DNA of 64,000 nucleotides, taken from NCBI GenBank assembly GCA_017428325.1, contig JAFRRA010000006.1, positions 463,249 to 527,248 on the forward strand, written 5' to 3'. This stretch comes from Bacteroidales bacterium (GTDB taxonomy: Bacteria; Bacteroidota; Bacteroidia; Bacteroidales; UBA932). This document shows, piece by piece, positions 50,153 to 58,889 of this stretch (within the stretch, counting starts at the first letter, position 1; every line of letters begins with the position of its first letter). Below the pieces are notes generated by a model. It saw nothing but the letters and a program-made list of their open reading frames with translations, searched no databases and was not told where the DNA came from. Made by a program: the position numbers and the translations under genes.

Positions 50153-52333
50153 CTATAACTGATGCCTGAACTGAAGCCTTTCCACAAATGTAGGGAAAGA
50201 TTTGTCTATGCAGGAAATGTCGTCAAGATAAACGTCTGCGTAGTCGTTGCTGAAATGATTTCTGAAGAGGGCGCAGGTAATGATTGCCATCGCAATCCTG
50301 TGGTCGTTGTGTGACGAGCAGAAAACTTTTCTTTCAATGTCTGAAGATTTGTCCCCGTCAACCACAAGCTCGTCTCCCTCAATGTGGAGGTAATATCCCA
50401 TTCTGCTGAATTCCAGAAGGATGGACTCCGCCCTGTTGCTCTCTTTGTTTGCCAGGCGATGGACTCCGCGTATGCGGCTCTGCCCCTTGCAGAACACGGC
50501 CAGCGTGGCAAGGATAGGGAAAAGGTCCGGACAGTCGGTCGCATCGAATATGAACGGAGAAAGACTGTCTGCCGTAACCTTAATGTTGGAAAGACCCTGA
50601 TAGAATTTGTGGCGGGTGTCGTAACGGTTGTCTGAAACGGAAGTGAATTCGTTCCTTTCAGGTTTTTCCTTAGTTATTGCGGCGCCGCATTGCCTTAGGA
50701 CATCCAGAATCCTTTCATCCGCCTGAGCCGATCCGGTATCCATCTTTTTGACGGTAAAGGATTCCCTTGCACCGTATCCCTCTGATATCGCCGAGGCTAT
50801 TGCTCCGGCCGTGATGAAATTGGATGCGCCGCTCCAGTCGCTTTCTAGGAACATGTCTACCGGAGTGTAGGTCTGCCTTCCCTCAATCCGGAAAGAAAGG
50901 GTCCTGCCGTCCTTTTCGTATGAAACGGTTATGCCGAACGCTTCCAGCACTTTGACAGTAAGGTCTATGTACGGGATACTGGCGGCTTCTTCAACAATGA
51001 GGGAAGTATCGTGATGAAGCAGAGGCAGTACCATAAGTAGGCCGGTCACAAGCTGTGACGTTTCCCGTCCGGAGACACTGAACGATTTCTTGAAAGAAGC
51101 GCCGGTTATGGTTACTGGAACAACTTTTCCTTTTGAGGAGAGATTAGGCTTGCATTTTATGCCTGCGCTTTTCAGGGATTCCACACAGGAAGAAAGGTCT
51201 CTCTGCGTTAACGAACCGCTACCTGTAATTGTAACTTTGGAAGTGATGGCGGTCTGGTGCCTTATACTGGAGACATAGGCGCAAACAGGCATAAGCATTC
51301 TCAGCAACAGCCCGGATTCTCCGGCGTCGGCCGTTTGGAAAGTCTTCCATTTGGAAATGCCGGCGCTCCTGACAATCAGCATCTTCTCTCCCCTGGCGCT
51401 GCTGCCGTCGCGTGTGGCCTTGACAACACATCCGCATTTGCGGATAAATGCTATGGCTGACTTTATGTCGTCACACTGGTCAAAGTTTCTGAGCACGCTC
51501 TGTCCGTTTGTCATGGCCGCTGCCAGCAGGGCTCTCTGGACAATGCTCTTTGAGCAAGGGATGCATACGGACTTGCCTTTCTTCTTCCTTGATGCTGACG
51601 GTTTTTCGCAGAAACGCGAGAAGAGTTCGCTTTCAGACATGTCTCCGATTCTGAAAAGGCCTGATGCAGGATCCGGGAAGATTTCTTTCTGCATTTCCCC
51701 GGAACTTATCTGCCCTTCAGCGGTAGGGGTGCCGCAATAGCTATAGGTGAAAGGAGCTCCCAGGCCTATGCAGGCAATCCTGGTAAAAGAACCCGCTTTT
51801 CCGGAGGCGAAGGCCACCAGGTCTTTTCTGCCGCCTGCCTTATATAGGCGCAGTACTCTTGAAGCCTCTTCAAGATTTGCCGCGGCCGGAACAATCTTTA
51901 CCGTATCAGCTCCCTTGCGCTCACATTCCCCGGCCTTGGACACCATCTCTTCAAGGGAGGGAGTTATGTCTGAATGCCAGCTTATTATAAGCCTTGTCCT
52001 TTCTGTCTCAGGCTTCTCCGCGATGGCTTTCCTTATCTTGGAAAGGAAACCGGAAGGAGCATCCAGGCCTATGTCCACAAAACGCACACCTTTTTTTATT
52101 GCCAGAAGCGTCTGCTCGAGGGCAGTTGAAATGTCTGCGTCTTTGAATCTGTAAGTGAAAATGACATTCCTGCTGGCGGACAGCAATTCTTCCAGCTGTC
52201 CTGATGTCAGGCGGCACAAATCTCCCCTCAGTTCACAGAAAGGATGGGTGGCAAGGATTTCCTTGCATTTTTTGAAATCCTTCTCACCGATGCTGGTGCA
52301 AATCCTGTCTGCAGACACTGTACCCGTGGCCAT
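50153..52333 (-). CDS. AroD-AroA fusion: type I 3-dehydroquinate dehydratase / EPSP synthase
   Basis: A 726-residue bifunctional shikimate enzyme. Residues about 1-220 are type I dehydroquinase: ELRGD (Glu34, Arg36), catalytic His120 (ISWHSD), Schiff-base Lys146 (TVKIVPAA), Arg185 (FTRI) and GQIS. Residues about 250-726 are EPSP synthase: PCSKSIVQRALL (Lys262, Ser263, Arg267), DAGESGLLLRM, ESDWSGASNF, DCPDLFPILA (catalytic Asp), NKESNRAES and SHNDHRIAM. Both active sites look complete. It lies 13 bp after aroB. Steps 3 and 6 of the pathway are thus one polypeptide, without the intervening AroE/AroK. Confidence 0.9.
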   Translation of the reverse strand: MATGTVSADRICTSIGEKDFKKCKEILATHPFCELRGDLCRLTSGQLEELLSASRNVIFTYRFKDADISTALEQTLLAIKKGVRFVDIGLDAPSGFLSKIRKAIAEKPETERTRLIISWHSDITPSLEEMVSKAGECERKGADTVKIVPAAANLEEASRVLRLYKAGGRKDLVAFASGKAGSFTRIACIGLGAPFTYSYCGTPTAEGQISSGEMQKEIFPDPASGLFRIGDMSESELFSRFCEKPSASRKKKGKSVCIPCSKSIVQRALLAAAMTNGQSVLRNFDQCDDIKSAIAFIRKCGCVVKATRDGSSARGEKMLIVRSAGISKWKTFQTADAGESGLLLRMLMPVCAYVSSIRHQTAITSKVTITGSGSLTQRDLSSCVESLKSAGIKCKPNLSSKGKVVPVTITGASFKKSFSVSGRETSQLVTGLLMVLPLLHHDTSLIVEEAASIPYIDLTVKVLEAFGITVSYEKDGRTLSFRIEGRQTYTPVDMFLESDWSGASNFITAGAIASAISEGYGARESFTVKKMDTGSAQADERILDVLRQCGAAITKEKPERNEFTSVSDNRYDTRHKFYQGLSNIKVTADSLSPFIFDATDCPDLFPILATLAVFCKGQSRIRGVHRLANKESNRAESILLEFSRMGYYLHIEGDELVVDGDKSSDIERKVFCSSHNDHRIAMAIITCALFRNHFSNDYADVYLDDISCIDKSFPTFVERLQFRHQL

Positions 52334-52346
52334 AGTCCAATCTGTT

Positions 52347-53372
52347 TCAGATTACAAGACGGGAACACACTTTCTCAAGGTCTGATTCCGTGATGACGTA
52401 GCGGACAACATCTCCGATTCCCAGAGGAAGAATCAGGGTGAGTATTTTTGCCGAAGCCTTCTTGTCTTGCCTTATTGCACTGAAAATCTGGGAGAACCTG
52501 ACACCATACGAGGTCTTTATGCCCAACTTCCGGAAATCTTCCGATATCTCGTCCGCGAGATTCTTCGGGCAGAGTCCGAGATTGGCCGCAACCTTTGCGC
52601 TGGCTATGGTTCCTGCCGCAACGGCTTCTCCGTGGAGTATCGTCCTGTGGTTGGCCGCCGCCCAGCTTTCAAGAGCGTGGCCGAATGTGTGCCCCAGATT
52701 AAGGACCATTCTTTCTCCCCTGTCCTTCTCGTCTTTCCTTACGACTTCCATTTTAAGCCGGGCACATTCCCTGACAATTTTTTCCAGCAGCCTCTCTTCC
52801 TTTTCAGACGGATTCCTGTAATCATATCCGGAAAGGAAAGAAACGGCAAAACCATATAGATCCGCATCAAAGATCAGAAATGTCTTCAGAAGCTCTGCGA
52901 TGCCTTCCCTGAAAACCCTTCTGGACAGTGTCTTGAAGAAAACAGGGGACTGGAACACCCATTCCGGCTGGGTGATTGTCCCGATCATGTTCTTGACACC
53001 CAGGTGATTGACTCCGTTCTTTCCGCCGATGGAAGCATCTGCCGCGGCAAGAAGAGTGGTCGGAACAAGGGCGAATCTCACGCCTCTCTTGTACACTGAA
53101 GCGACGAAGCCGGCCAGGTCTGTGGTCACTCCTCCTCCGGCTCCGATTATGAAGCAATCCCTGTCCGCTCCCATCTCCATAAGACGGGTACAGATCCTTC
53201 CCGCCTCAGCCAATGTCTTGCCGGATTCCTTAGCGGAAACGGTTATAAACTTCCAGTTTTTCATCGCGGAGAAATATTCTTCCACTTTATTATCAATAAT
53301 GGCGAATATTCCGCTATTGTCGGGGATAATTGCATTTAATTTGCTGATATCCTTGCCGGTATATAGTCTCAT
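52347..53372 (-). CDS. aroB: 3-dehydroquinate synthase
   Basis: A 341-residue NAD-dependent enzyme that cyclises DAHP. The NAD site GAGGGVTTDLAGFVASVYKRGV, PTTLLAAADASIGGKNGVN, the zinc motifs EGIAELLKT and LNLGHTFGHALES are complete. It opens the operon aroB-aroDA-aroC from a promoter at 53401-53408, divergent from the DAHP synthase leader. Confidence 0.95.
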   Translation of the reverse strand: MRLYTGKDISKLNAIIPDNSGIFAIIDNKVEEYFSAMKNWKFITVSAKESGKTLAEAGRICTRLMEMGADRDCFIIGAGGGVTTDLAGFVASVYKRGVRFALVPTTLLAAADASIGGKNGVNHLGVKNMIGTITQPEWVFQSPVFFKTLSRRVFREGIAELLKTFLIFDADLYGFAVSFLSGYDYRNPSEKEERLLEKIVRECARLKMEVVRKDEKDRGERMVLNLGHTFGHALESWAAANHRTILHGEAVAAGTIASAKVAANLGLCPKNLADEISEDFRKLGIKTSYGVRFSQIFSAIRQDKKASAKILTLILPLGIGDVVRYVITESDLEKVCSRLVI

Positions 53373-53400
53373 ACTTTAATGGAGTCTTGCGGTATTTACG

Positions 53401-53408
53401 CAAATATA
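53401..53408 (-). promoter_or_regulatory. -7 box of the aroB operon
   Basis: CAAATATA on the plus strand is TATATTTG on the minus strand, 28 bp upstream of aroB and divergent from the DAHP synthase promoter about 100 bp away. Confidence 0.6.
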
Positions 53409-53478
53409 GCAAAAACAAGCCAAAAATGATAGGGTTTTAAGGCGGTTTTTAAAATATTATGTTAAAATTCGGTTACAA

Positions 53479-53512
53479 TTTGTATCAACATTAGGAAAAA
53501 GATTTATCTTTG
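53479..53512 (+). promoter_or_regulatory. Promoter of the DAHP synthase leader transcript
   Basis: TTTG at 53479-53482 and TATCTTTG at 53505-53512 (spacer 22 nt, slightly long). The leader-peptide ATG is 8 bp after the -7 box. A second possible -7 box, TATATTTG (53701-53708), lies downstream of the attenuator and could give a basal transcript. Confidence 0.7.
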
Positions 53513-53520
53513 CATCCGTA

Positions 53521-53580
53521 ATGTTTATCAGAAGCAGATATAACGGCCATTATATGTCTTATTCCTGGCGCCAGGAGTAA
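53521..53580 (+). CDS. Aromatic-rich leader peptide
   Basis: ATG 53521 to TAA 53578 encodes 19 residues, MFIRSRYNGHYMSYSWRQE, with one Phe, three Tyr and one Trp. An internal ATG (53554) would give MSYSWRQE. It lies between the promoter and a terminator/antiterminator pair before the DAHP synthase-chorismate mutase gene, the layout of leader-peptide attenuation. Ribosome stalling at Tyr/Trp codons when these amino acids are scarce would favour readthrough. Confidence 0.75.
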   Translation: MFIRSRYNGHYMSYSWRQE

Positions 53581-53581
53581 G

Positions 53582-53656
53582 GCAGGAGACCGTGCATTTG
53601 CAGCATAATGGTTATAGTGTGTGTTCTCCTGCTTTGAAAGAAGCGGGAATTTTTTT
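53582..53656 (+). promoter_or_regulatory. Transcription attenuator (antiterminator/terminator) before DAHP synthase
   Basis: Antiterminator: GCAGGAGA (53582-53589) pairs with TCTCCTGC (53625-53632). Terminator: TCCTGCTT (53627-53634) pairs with AAGCGGGA (53641-53648) around TGAAAG, followed by seven T (53650-53656). The two share 53627-53632 and so exclude each other. The 5' antiterminator arm begins 2 nt after the leader stop codon, where a terminating ribosome would cover it. The remaining 120 bp up to the gene show one extra possible -7 box and no other structure. Confidence 0.8.
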
Positions 53657-53779
53657 GTGCCGAAACGGCGCTTGTTGATGCTCTAGAGGACTGCAATCAC
53701 TATATTTGCAGGGGAAAGTAAATAGGTTTGGATAATACCCCCGATATAGGATTGCAGAACACCCTTGAGTATTTTTTTT

Positions 53780-54808
53780 ATGGATTCCAAGATAAAGATA
53801 ATAGCAGGCCCTTGCAGTGCCGAAAGCCGCGCCCAGGTGCTGGAAACCGCAAAAGCCCTGAAGGATATGGGCGTGAAGATATTCCGCGCCGGAGTGTGGA
53901 AGCCCAGGACAAGGCCCGGCGGGTTCGAGGGTGCCGGTGATGTTGCCCTGGAGTGGCTCGCGGATGTAAGGAAGGAGGCCGGAATGAAAACCTGCTGCGA
54001 GGTCGCGACACCGGAGCATCTTCACAAGGCCCTGGATTCCGGGGTTGACATCCTTTGGATCGGGGCCAGGACAACGGCAGACCCTTTCGCGGTCCAGGCT
54101 ATTGCAGACGGAATTGAAAGCCGGGAAGTGACAATCCTTATAAAGAATCCCGTCAATCCAGACGTGGAACTATGGGCCGGTGCCGTGGAAAGGTTCCGCA
54201 ACGCAGGAGTTAAAAACATTTTGCTTGTCCACAGGGGCTTCAGTTCCTATGACACGGGAATCTACCGCAATCTTCCGCTCTGGCACATACCTATCGAAAT
54301 GAAAAGGAGGTTCCCAGATATTCCCGTGCTCTGCGATCCTAGCCATATGGGAGGCCGCCGGGAACTCGTGCTTCCGCTCAGCCAGCAGGCCCTGGACCTT
54401 ATGTATGACGGCCTGATGATAGAATGCCACTGCAATCCGGACAACGCACTGAGCGACAAGCTTCAGCAGCTGTCTCCCGCTCAGCTTTCGGACATCCTTT
54501 CAAATCTGAAGCCAAGGCAGGAAGGCCGCCAGACCGATCTGGAATCGCTGAGAAACCGGATAGATGTCCTGGATGAAAGCATAATGAAACTTCTGAAGGA
54601 AAGGATGGTGGTTTCAGAACAAATCGGCGACTACAAACTTAAACAGAACATGCCTGTATTCCAGAGCCAGCGTTACAGCCAAATCGTGGATAAAGTCATT
54701 AGGCAGGCGGAATCCCTTGGCCTCGACCCGGACTTTGCCGCATCGCTGATGGAACTCATCCATAAGGAAAGTGTCCGTCTCCAGCTTAAGCAGAGAAAAG
54801 AGAATTAG
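53780..54808 (+). CDS. Bifunctional DAHP synthase / chorismate mutase
   Basis: A 342-residue fusion. Residues 1-255 are DAHP synthase of the KDO8PS-like class (IIAGPCSAES, GVKIFRAGVWKPRTRPGGFEG, PVNPDVELWAGAVERF, PVLCDPSHMGGRRELV). Residues about 263-340 are an AroQ-type chorismate mutase (LESLRNRIDVLDESIMKLLKERMVVSEQIGDYK). It condenses PEP and E4P and also converts chorismate to prephenate. ATG 53780 is used; TTG 53765 is a weaker choice. It is controlled by the attenuator upstream and diverges from aroB. Confidence 0.94.
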   Translation: MDSKIKIIAGPCSAESRAQVLETAKALKDMGVKIFRAGVWKPRTRPGGFEGAGDVALEWLADVRKEAGMKTCCEVATPEHLHKALDSGVDILWIGARTTADPFAVQAIADGIESREVTILIKNPVNPDVELWAGAVERFRNAGVKNILLVHRGFSSYDTGIYRNLPLWHIPIEMKRRFPDIPVLCDPSHMGGRRELVLPLSQQALDLMYDGLMIECHCNPDNALSDKLQQLSPAQLSDILSNLKPRQEGRQTDLESLRNRIDVLDESIMKLLKERMVVSEQIGDYKLKQNMPVFQSQRYSQIVDKVIRQAESLGLDPDFAASLMELIHKESVRLQLKQRKEN

Positions 54809-54814
54809 TGGTTT

Positions 54815-55804
54815 TTATTCCTCTCCCCAGACTTCCTTGACATGGTCCAGGATCTGAAGGACTTTGTCGGGATCTGTCTCGGTGACGAGCTTCATCCTGG
54901 TTTCCTTGAAATTAAATAGATTCTTGAAGTAGCAGCTCAGATGACGCCGCATCTCAAAGAGACCGCGCTTTTCTCCCTTGACCTCTATTGATTTGAGGAA
55001 GTGCCTCTTGGCCAGCTCCACCCTTTCATTGACGCTCATCGGCGGCTCTTGTTCTCCAGTATCCAGATAATGCCTGATCTCGCGGAATATCCACGGGTGC
55101 CCGTAAGTGGCACGGCCAATCATCACGGCATCTACTCCGTAGCGGTCAAACGCCTCTTTGCAGGAAGGGCCGTCGGTAATGTCTCCGTTACCTATAATAG
55201 GAATATGCATCCTCGGATTCTCCTTGACTTTTCCGATCAGGGTCCAGTCCGCCTCTCCCTTGTACATCTGACAGCGGGTCCTTCCGTGGATAGTCAGGGC
55301 GCAGATTCCGGCATCCTGAAGCCTTTCCGCAAGTTCAACGATAATTAAAGAGTCCTCGTCCCAGCCAAGCCTGGTTTTAACCGTAACAGGAAGATTTACG
55401 GCTTTGACCACTTTCTCCGTGATTTCCACCATAAGATCGGGGAATCGCATCATTCCGCTGCCGGCACCTCTCTTTGCTATCTTGTTCACAGGGCAGCCGA
55501 AGTTTATGTCTATAAGGTCAGGATGATATCCCTCGGCGAACCTGGCCGCCTCCACCATAGCTTCCGGAATATGGCCATAGATCTGGATGCCTATAGGTCT
55601 TTCATAGTCGAAGACCTCCATTTTCTTGAAAGACTTCTGCGCATTGTGGGTAAGGCCGTCAGACGAGACAAACTCAGTGTACATCATGTCCGCCCCGTAC
55701 TCCTTGCAGATATAACGGAACGACGGATCTGTAACGTCCTCCATCGGGGCGAGGAAAAGCGCCTTGTCCCTGAATTCTATGTCTCCGATCTTGAATTTTC
55801 CCAT
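54815..55804 (-). CDS. dusB: tRNA-dihydrouridine synthase
   Basis: A 329-residue FMN enzyme that reduces uridines in tRNA D loops. Motifs: LAPMEDVTDPSFR, DINFGCPVNKIAKRGAGSGMM (catalytic Cys in GCP), VKTRLGWD, TIHGRTRCQMYKGEADW, IGNGDI and MIGRATYGHPWIF. ATG 55804 (MGKFKIGDIEF) is chosen; the promoter TACCTTTG (minus strand, 55825-55832) is 20 bp upstream. The subfamily letter is by general resemblance. Confidence 0.9.
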   Translation of the reverse strand: MGKFKIGDIEFRDKALFLAPMEDVTDPSFRYICKEYGADMMYTEFVSSDGLTHNAQKSFKKMEVFDYERPIGIQIYGHIPEAMVEAARFAEGYHPDLIDINFGCPVNKIAKRGAGSGMMRFPDLMVEITEKVVKAVNLPVTVKTRLGWDEDSLIIVELAERLQDAGICALTIHGRTRCQMYKGEADWTLIGKVKENPRMHIPIIGNGDITDGPSCKEAFDRYGVDAVMIGRATYGHPWIFREIRHYLDTGEQEPPMSVNERVELAKRHFLKSIEVKGEKRGLFEMRRHLSCYFKNLFNFKETRMKLVTETDPDKVLQILDHVKEVWGEE

Positions 55805-55824
55805 TGGGCGTTTGTATTTGGCGA

Positions 55825-55832
55825 CAAAGGTA
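55825..55832 (-). promoter_or_regulatory. -7 box for dusB
   Basis: CAAAGGTA is TACCTTTG on the minus strand, an exact TAnnTTTG match; divergent from the rplM promoter. Confidence 0.55.
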
Positions 55833-55863
55833 ATGCAAATTGGGCGCAAACAATCTCACCGGA

Positions 55864-55960
55864 TTTGGAGATAAGGAAAATTTGAGTATCTTTGCACCCC
55901 CTTAAAAAGAGGGACCCCCGGAAAAATCGGGGAGATATTAGTAATTTAAAACAACAAACA
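55864..55960 (+). promoter_or_regulatory. Promoter and leader of rplM-rpsI
   Basis: TTTG (55864-55867) and TATCTTTG (55887-55894) are 19 nt apart. The leader of about 63 nt contains CCCCCGGAAAAATCGGGG, a likely small hairpin. A Bacteroidia L13 leader family has been reported as I recall; whether this one belongs is untested. The start region GCACCCCC equals that of the rplC promoter. Confidence 0.72.
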
Positions 55961-56413
55961 GTGGATTACAGAAGTTACAAATCTGTCTTTGTAAACGATG
56001 CTACAGCCACCAAGGAGTGGGTGATCATCGATGCAACTGATCAGGTTTTAGGTCGTCTTGCTTCCCGTCTGGCTCTGATCCTGAGGGGCAAGAACAAAGC
56101 CAACTTCACACCTCACACGGACTGCGGTGACAACGTTATCGTTATCAATGCCGAGAAGGTCCGTCTGACAGGTAACAAGTTGACTGACAAGGTGTACGTA
56201 CGTCACACCGGTTATCCTGGAGGCCAGCGCTTCACAACTCCTGCAGAGTTGCTCAAGCGCAAGCCGGTAGCAGTTTTAGAGGAAGCCGTAAGAGGAATGC
56301 TTCCTAAATCTAGACTCGGAGCCCAGATGTTCCGCAACCTGCACGTCTATGCAGGTGCCGAGCACCCTCACGAGGCTCAGAAACCAAGAACAATCACTTT
56401 AAACGAAATTTAG
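55961..56413 (+). CDS. rplM: 50S ribosomal protein L13
   Basis: A 150-residue protein. Homologous sequence begins at GTG 55961 ([24 protein letters not shown]); an upstream in-frame ATG at 55892 lies within the promoter, so GTG is the start. [25 protein letters not shown] and [24 protein letters not shown] are the family core. Confidence 0.95.
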   Translation: MDYRSYKSVFVNDATATKEWVIIDATDQVLGRLASRLALILRGKNKANFTPHTDCGDNVIVINAEKVRLTGNKLTDKVYVRHTGYPGGQRFTTPAELLKRKPVAVLEEAVRGMLPKSRLGAQMFRNLHVYAGAEHPHEAQKPRTITLNEI

Positions 56414-56416
56414 AGC

Positions 56417-56806
56417 ATGGAGAAAGTTAACGCCCTTGGAAGACGTAAATCAGCTGTTGCTCGCGTTTATGTGGGTTCAGGTAAAGGCAACATCACAATC
56501 AATGGAAAGGATCTTGGGGTTTATTTCCCGGATGATTCTCTCAAGTACATTGTAATGCAGCCGCTTACAGTCACCAACACTCAGGCAAGCTTTGATATCG
56601 TTGCTAACCTGGACGGTGGTGGAACCAAAGGACAGGCAGAGGCTCTCCGCCTCGCTATCGCCCGCGCTCTCTGCAAGGTGGATGCCGAGGCATACCGCTC
56701 TACTCTGAAGAAGGAGGGATTCCTTTCAAGAGACGCAAGAGAGGTCGAGAGAAAGAAACCTGGCCAGCCTGGTGCACGCAGACGCTTCCAGTTCAGCAAG
56801 CGTTAG
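56417..56806 (+). CDS. rpsI: 30S ribosomal protein S9
   Basis: A 129-residue protein with GRRKSAVARVYV, VANLDGGGTKGQAEALRLAIARAL and the C-terminal KKPGQPGARRRFQFSKR whose terminal Lys-Arg reaches the P-site tRNA. 3 bp after rplM. Confidence 0.97.
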   Translation: MEKVNALGRRKSAVARVYVGSGKGNITINGKDLGVYFPDDSLKYIVMQPLTVTNTQASFDIVANLDGGGTKGQAEALRLAIARALCKVDAEAYRSTLKKEGFLSRDAREVERKKPGQPGARRRFQFSKR

Positions 56807-56996
56807 TATTTGCGTTGTGAATTAAACAGCACAGAAGCTTGAGAAAAGACACGGACTCAACAGATTACCGCTCTTTGAGCTTCTGCGGAAAATCTCGGGG
56901 ACTGTAAAACACTGCCCCAAGATTGATGAAAAGAGGCCACAGGCAGAAGACTGCCGGGCACAAAAGAAAAATTAACAAGCATTAAAGGAAAGTAAA
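56807..56996 (+). ncRNA. Candidate structured leader of rpsB-tsf
   Basis: The 190 bp between rpsI and rpsB form three hairpins: CAGAAGCT/AGCTTCTG (56832-56839 with 56878-56885), AATCT-c-GGGG/CCCC-a-AGATT (56891-56900 with 56915-56924) and GGCAG/CTGCC (56942-56955). No ORF or T-run terminator is present. S2 feedback control of rpsB leaders is known in other bacteria, so an autoregulatory RNA is likely but unproven. Confidence 0.55.
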
Positions 56997-57863
56997 ATGC
57001 CAAGAACAAATTTCCAAGAATTATTAGAGGCAGGTGCACACTTCGGACATCTGAAGAGGAAATGGAATCCTAAGATGGCTCCTTATATCTTCATGGAGAA
57101 GAACGGAATCCATATCATAGACCTGCACAAGACCGTGCTTATGATTGACGACGCGGCAATAATGATGAAGAATCTCGCCCGCACTGGACGCAGGATTCTC
57201 TTTGTCGCAACAAAGAAGCAGGCCAAAGACATTATCGCGGAGCAGGCCAAAGCCGTGAATATGCCTTATGTAACTGAAAGATGGCCAGGTGGTATGCTTA
57301 CAAACTTCCCGACAATCCGCAAGGCTGTCAAGAAGATGAATACCATAGACAAGATGAAGACAGACGGTACCTACGAAACTCTCGCAAAGAGAGAGAAACT
57401 CCAGATAGACCGTCAGAGGGCAAAGTTGGAGAAGAACTTAGGTTCCATAGCAGATATGAGCCGTCTCCCGTCAGCACTGTTTGTTGTTGATGTTCAGAAA
57501 GAGGCCAACGCCGTTAAGGAGGCCAAGAGACTGAATATTCCTGTTATCGCGATGGTGGACACTTGCTGCGATCCAACCCCAGTAGATTATGTCATCCCTG
57601 CAAATGACGATGCTGCAAAGAGCGTTGCTGTTGTAGTCGGCGCACTCTGCGGAGCAATTGCAGAAGGTCTCGAAGAGAGAAAGCTCGAGAAGGAGAAGAT
57701 GGCTGCAGAAGAGGAGAAGAGAGCAAAGGACAAGGCTCTTGCAAAGGCAGAGGGAGAGAAGAAAGCTTCCGACGCTATGCCAGAGGGAAAGAAGATCCGT
57801 CCTAGGAGAAAAGTCAATACCGAAGACAAGCCTGCAAAGAAGGCTGAGCCAAAGGCTGAATAA
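56997..57863 (+). CDS. rpsB: 30S ribosomal protein S2
   Basis: A 288-residue protein with LLEAGAHFGHLKRKWNPKMAPYIF, PYVTERWPGGMLTNFPTIRKAV and VVDTCCDPTPVDYVIPANDDA-type core. The last 60 residues are a charged, Lys/Glu/Ala-rich tail that extends the usual length of about 240. It is followed after 19 bp by tsf. Confidence 0.96.
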   Translation: MPRTNFQELLEAGAHFGHLKRKWNPKMAPYIFMEKNGIHIIDLHKTVLMIDDAAIMMKNLARTGRRILFVATKKQAKDIIAEQAKAVNMPYVTERWPGGMLTNFPTIRKAVKKMNTIDKMKTDGTYETLAKREKLQIDRQRAKLEKNLGSIADMSRLPSALFVVDVQKEANAVKEAKRLNIPVIAMVDTCCDPTPVDYVIPANDDAAKSVAVVVGALCGAIAEGLEERKLEKEKMAAEEEKRAKDKALAKAEGEKKASDAMPEGKKIRPRRKVNTEDKPAKKAEPKAE

Positions 57864-57882
57864 TTAAGAAAGGAGATTGATT

Positions 57883-58878
57883 ATGGAAATCAAAGCATCA
57901 GACGTAATGAAGCTCCGCCAGATGACGCAGGCCGGTATGATGGACTGCAAGAAGGCCTTGATTGAGGCTGAAGGCGACTTCGAAAAAGCAAAGGAAATTC
58001 TAAGGGAGAAGGGTAAGGTTATCGCTGCAAAGCGTTCTGACAGGGAGACCACCGAAGGTGCTGTTCTGGCCAGGGCCAATTCAGACAAGACCGTTGCCAC
58101 ACTCACCTGCCTGGGCTGCGAGACAGACTTCGTAGCCAAGACTGAAGGATTCCAGGCTCTTGCAAAGGCTATCGCAGACGCGGCTATCGCAAACACTCCT
58201 GCAAATCTTGAGGATCTGAAGAACTGCAAGATCGGCGATTACACCATCGCTGATGCAGTTATGGACCAGACCGGAAAGAGCGGCGAGAAGCACGTTGTTG
58301 CATGCTACGAGAAGATAGAGGCTCCTTTCGTAGGCCTCTACATCCACAGCAACCAGAAAGTTGCCACCATCGTAGGCTTCAGCAAGAAGATTGCAGACGA
58401 CGTTGCAAAGGAGATTGCAATGCAGATTACCGCTATGGTTCCTATCGCAGTTACCGCAGACGATATTCCTCAGCAGAGAAAGGACGAGGAGTTGGCTCTT
58501 GCAGTATCCAAGACCAAGGAAGAGATGATCAAGAAGGCAGTTGACGCCGCTTTGACCAAGGCTGGCCTCAACCCTAACCATTTCGACAGCGAAGACCATA
58601 TCGAGAGCAACACTGCAAAGAAGTGGATCACTCCTGAGCAGGCTGAACTCGGCCGCAAGATCATGAAGGAGGCAGCTGAGCAGAAGGCCGCCAACCTTCC
58701 TGAGGCTATGATCCAGAACATCGCTATGGGCCGTCTCCAGAAGTTCTTCAAGGAGAAGACCCTTAACGAGCAGATTCTGGCTCTGGGAGACGGCAAGGAG
58801 ACCGTTGCCCAGTATCTGAAGAGGATGGATCCTGAGGTTAAGGTTCTGTCTTTCCGCAGATTCTCTCTCAGCGACTAA
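57883..58878 (+). CDS. tsf: Elongation factor Ts
   Basis: A 331-residue nucleotide-exchange factor of EF-Tu with VMKLRQMTQAGMMDCKKALIEAEGD, CETDFVAKTEGF and KFFKEKTLNEQIL. ATG 57883 is preceded by AAGGAG (57869-57874) at 8 nt, an unusually good Shine-Dalgarno sequence for Bacteroidota. Ends before a terminator. Confidence 0.96.
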   Translation: MEIKASDVMKLRQMTQAGMMDCKKALIEAEGDFEKAKEILREKGKVIAAKRSDRETTEGAVLARANSDKTVATLTCLGCETDFVAKTEGFQALAKAIADAAIANTPANLEDLKNCKIGDYTIADAVMDQTGKSGEKHVVACYEKIEAPFVGLYIHSNQKVATIVGFSKKIADDVAKEIAMQITAMVPIAVTADDIPQQRKDEELALAVSKTKEEMIKKAVDAALTKAGLNPNHFDSEDHIESNTAKKWITPEQAELGRKIMKEAAEQKAANLPEAMIQNIAMGRLQKFFKEKTLNEQILALGDGKETVAQYLKRMDPEVKVLSFRRFSLSD

Positions 58879-58889
58879 AACCGGCAGAC

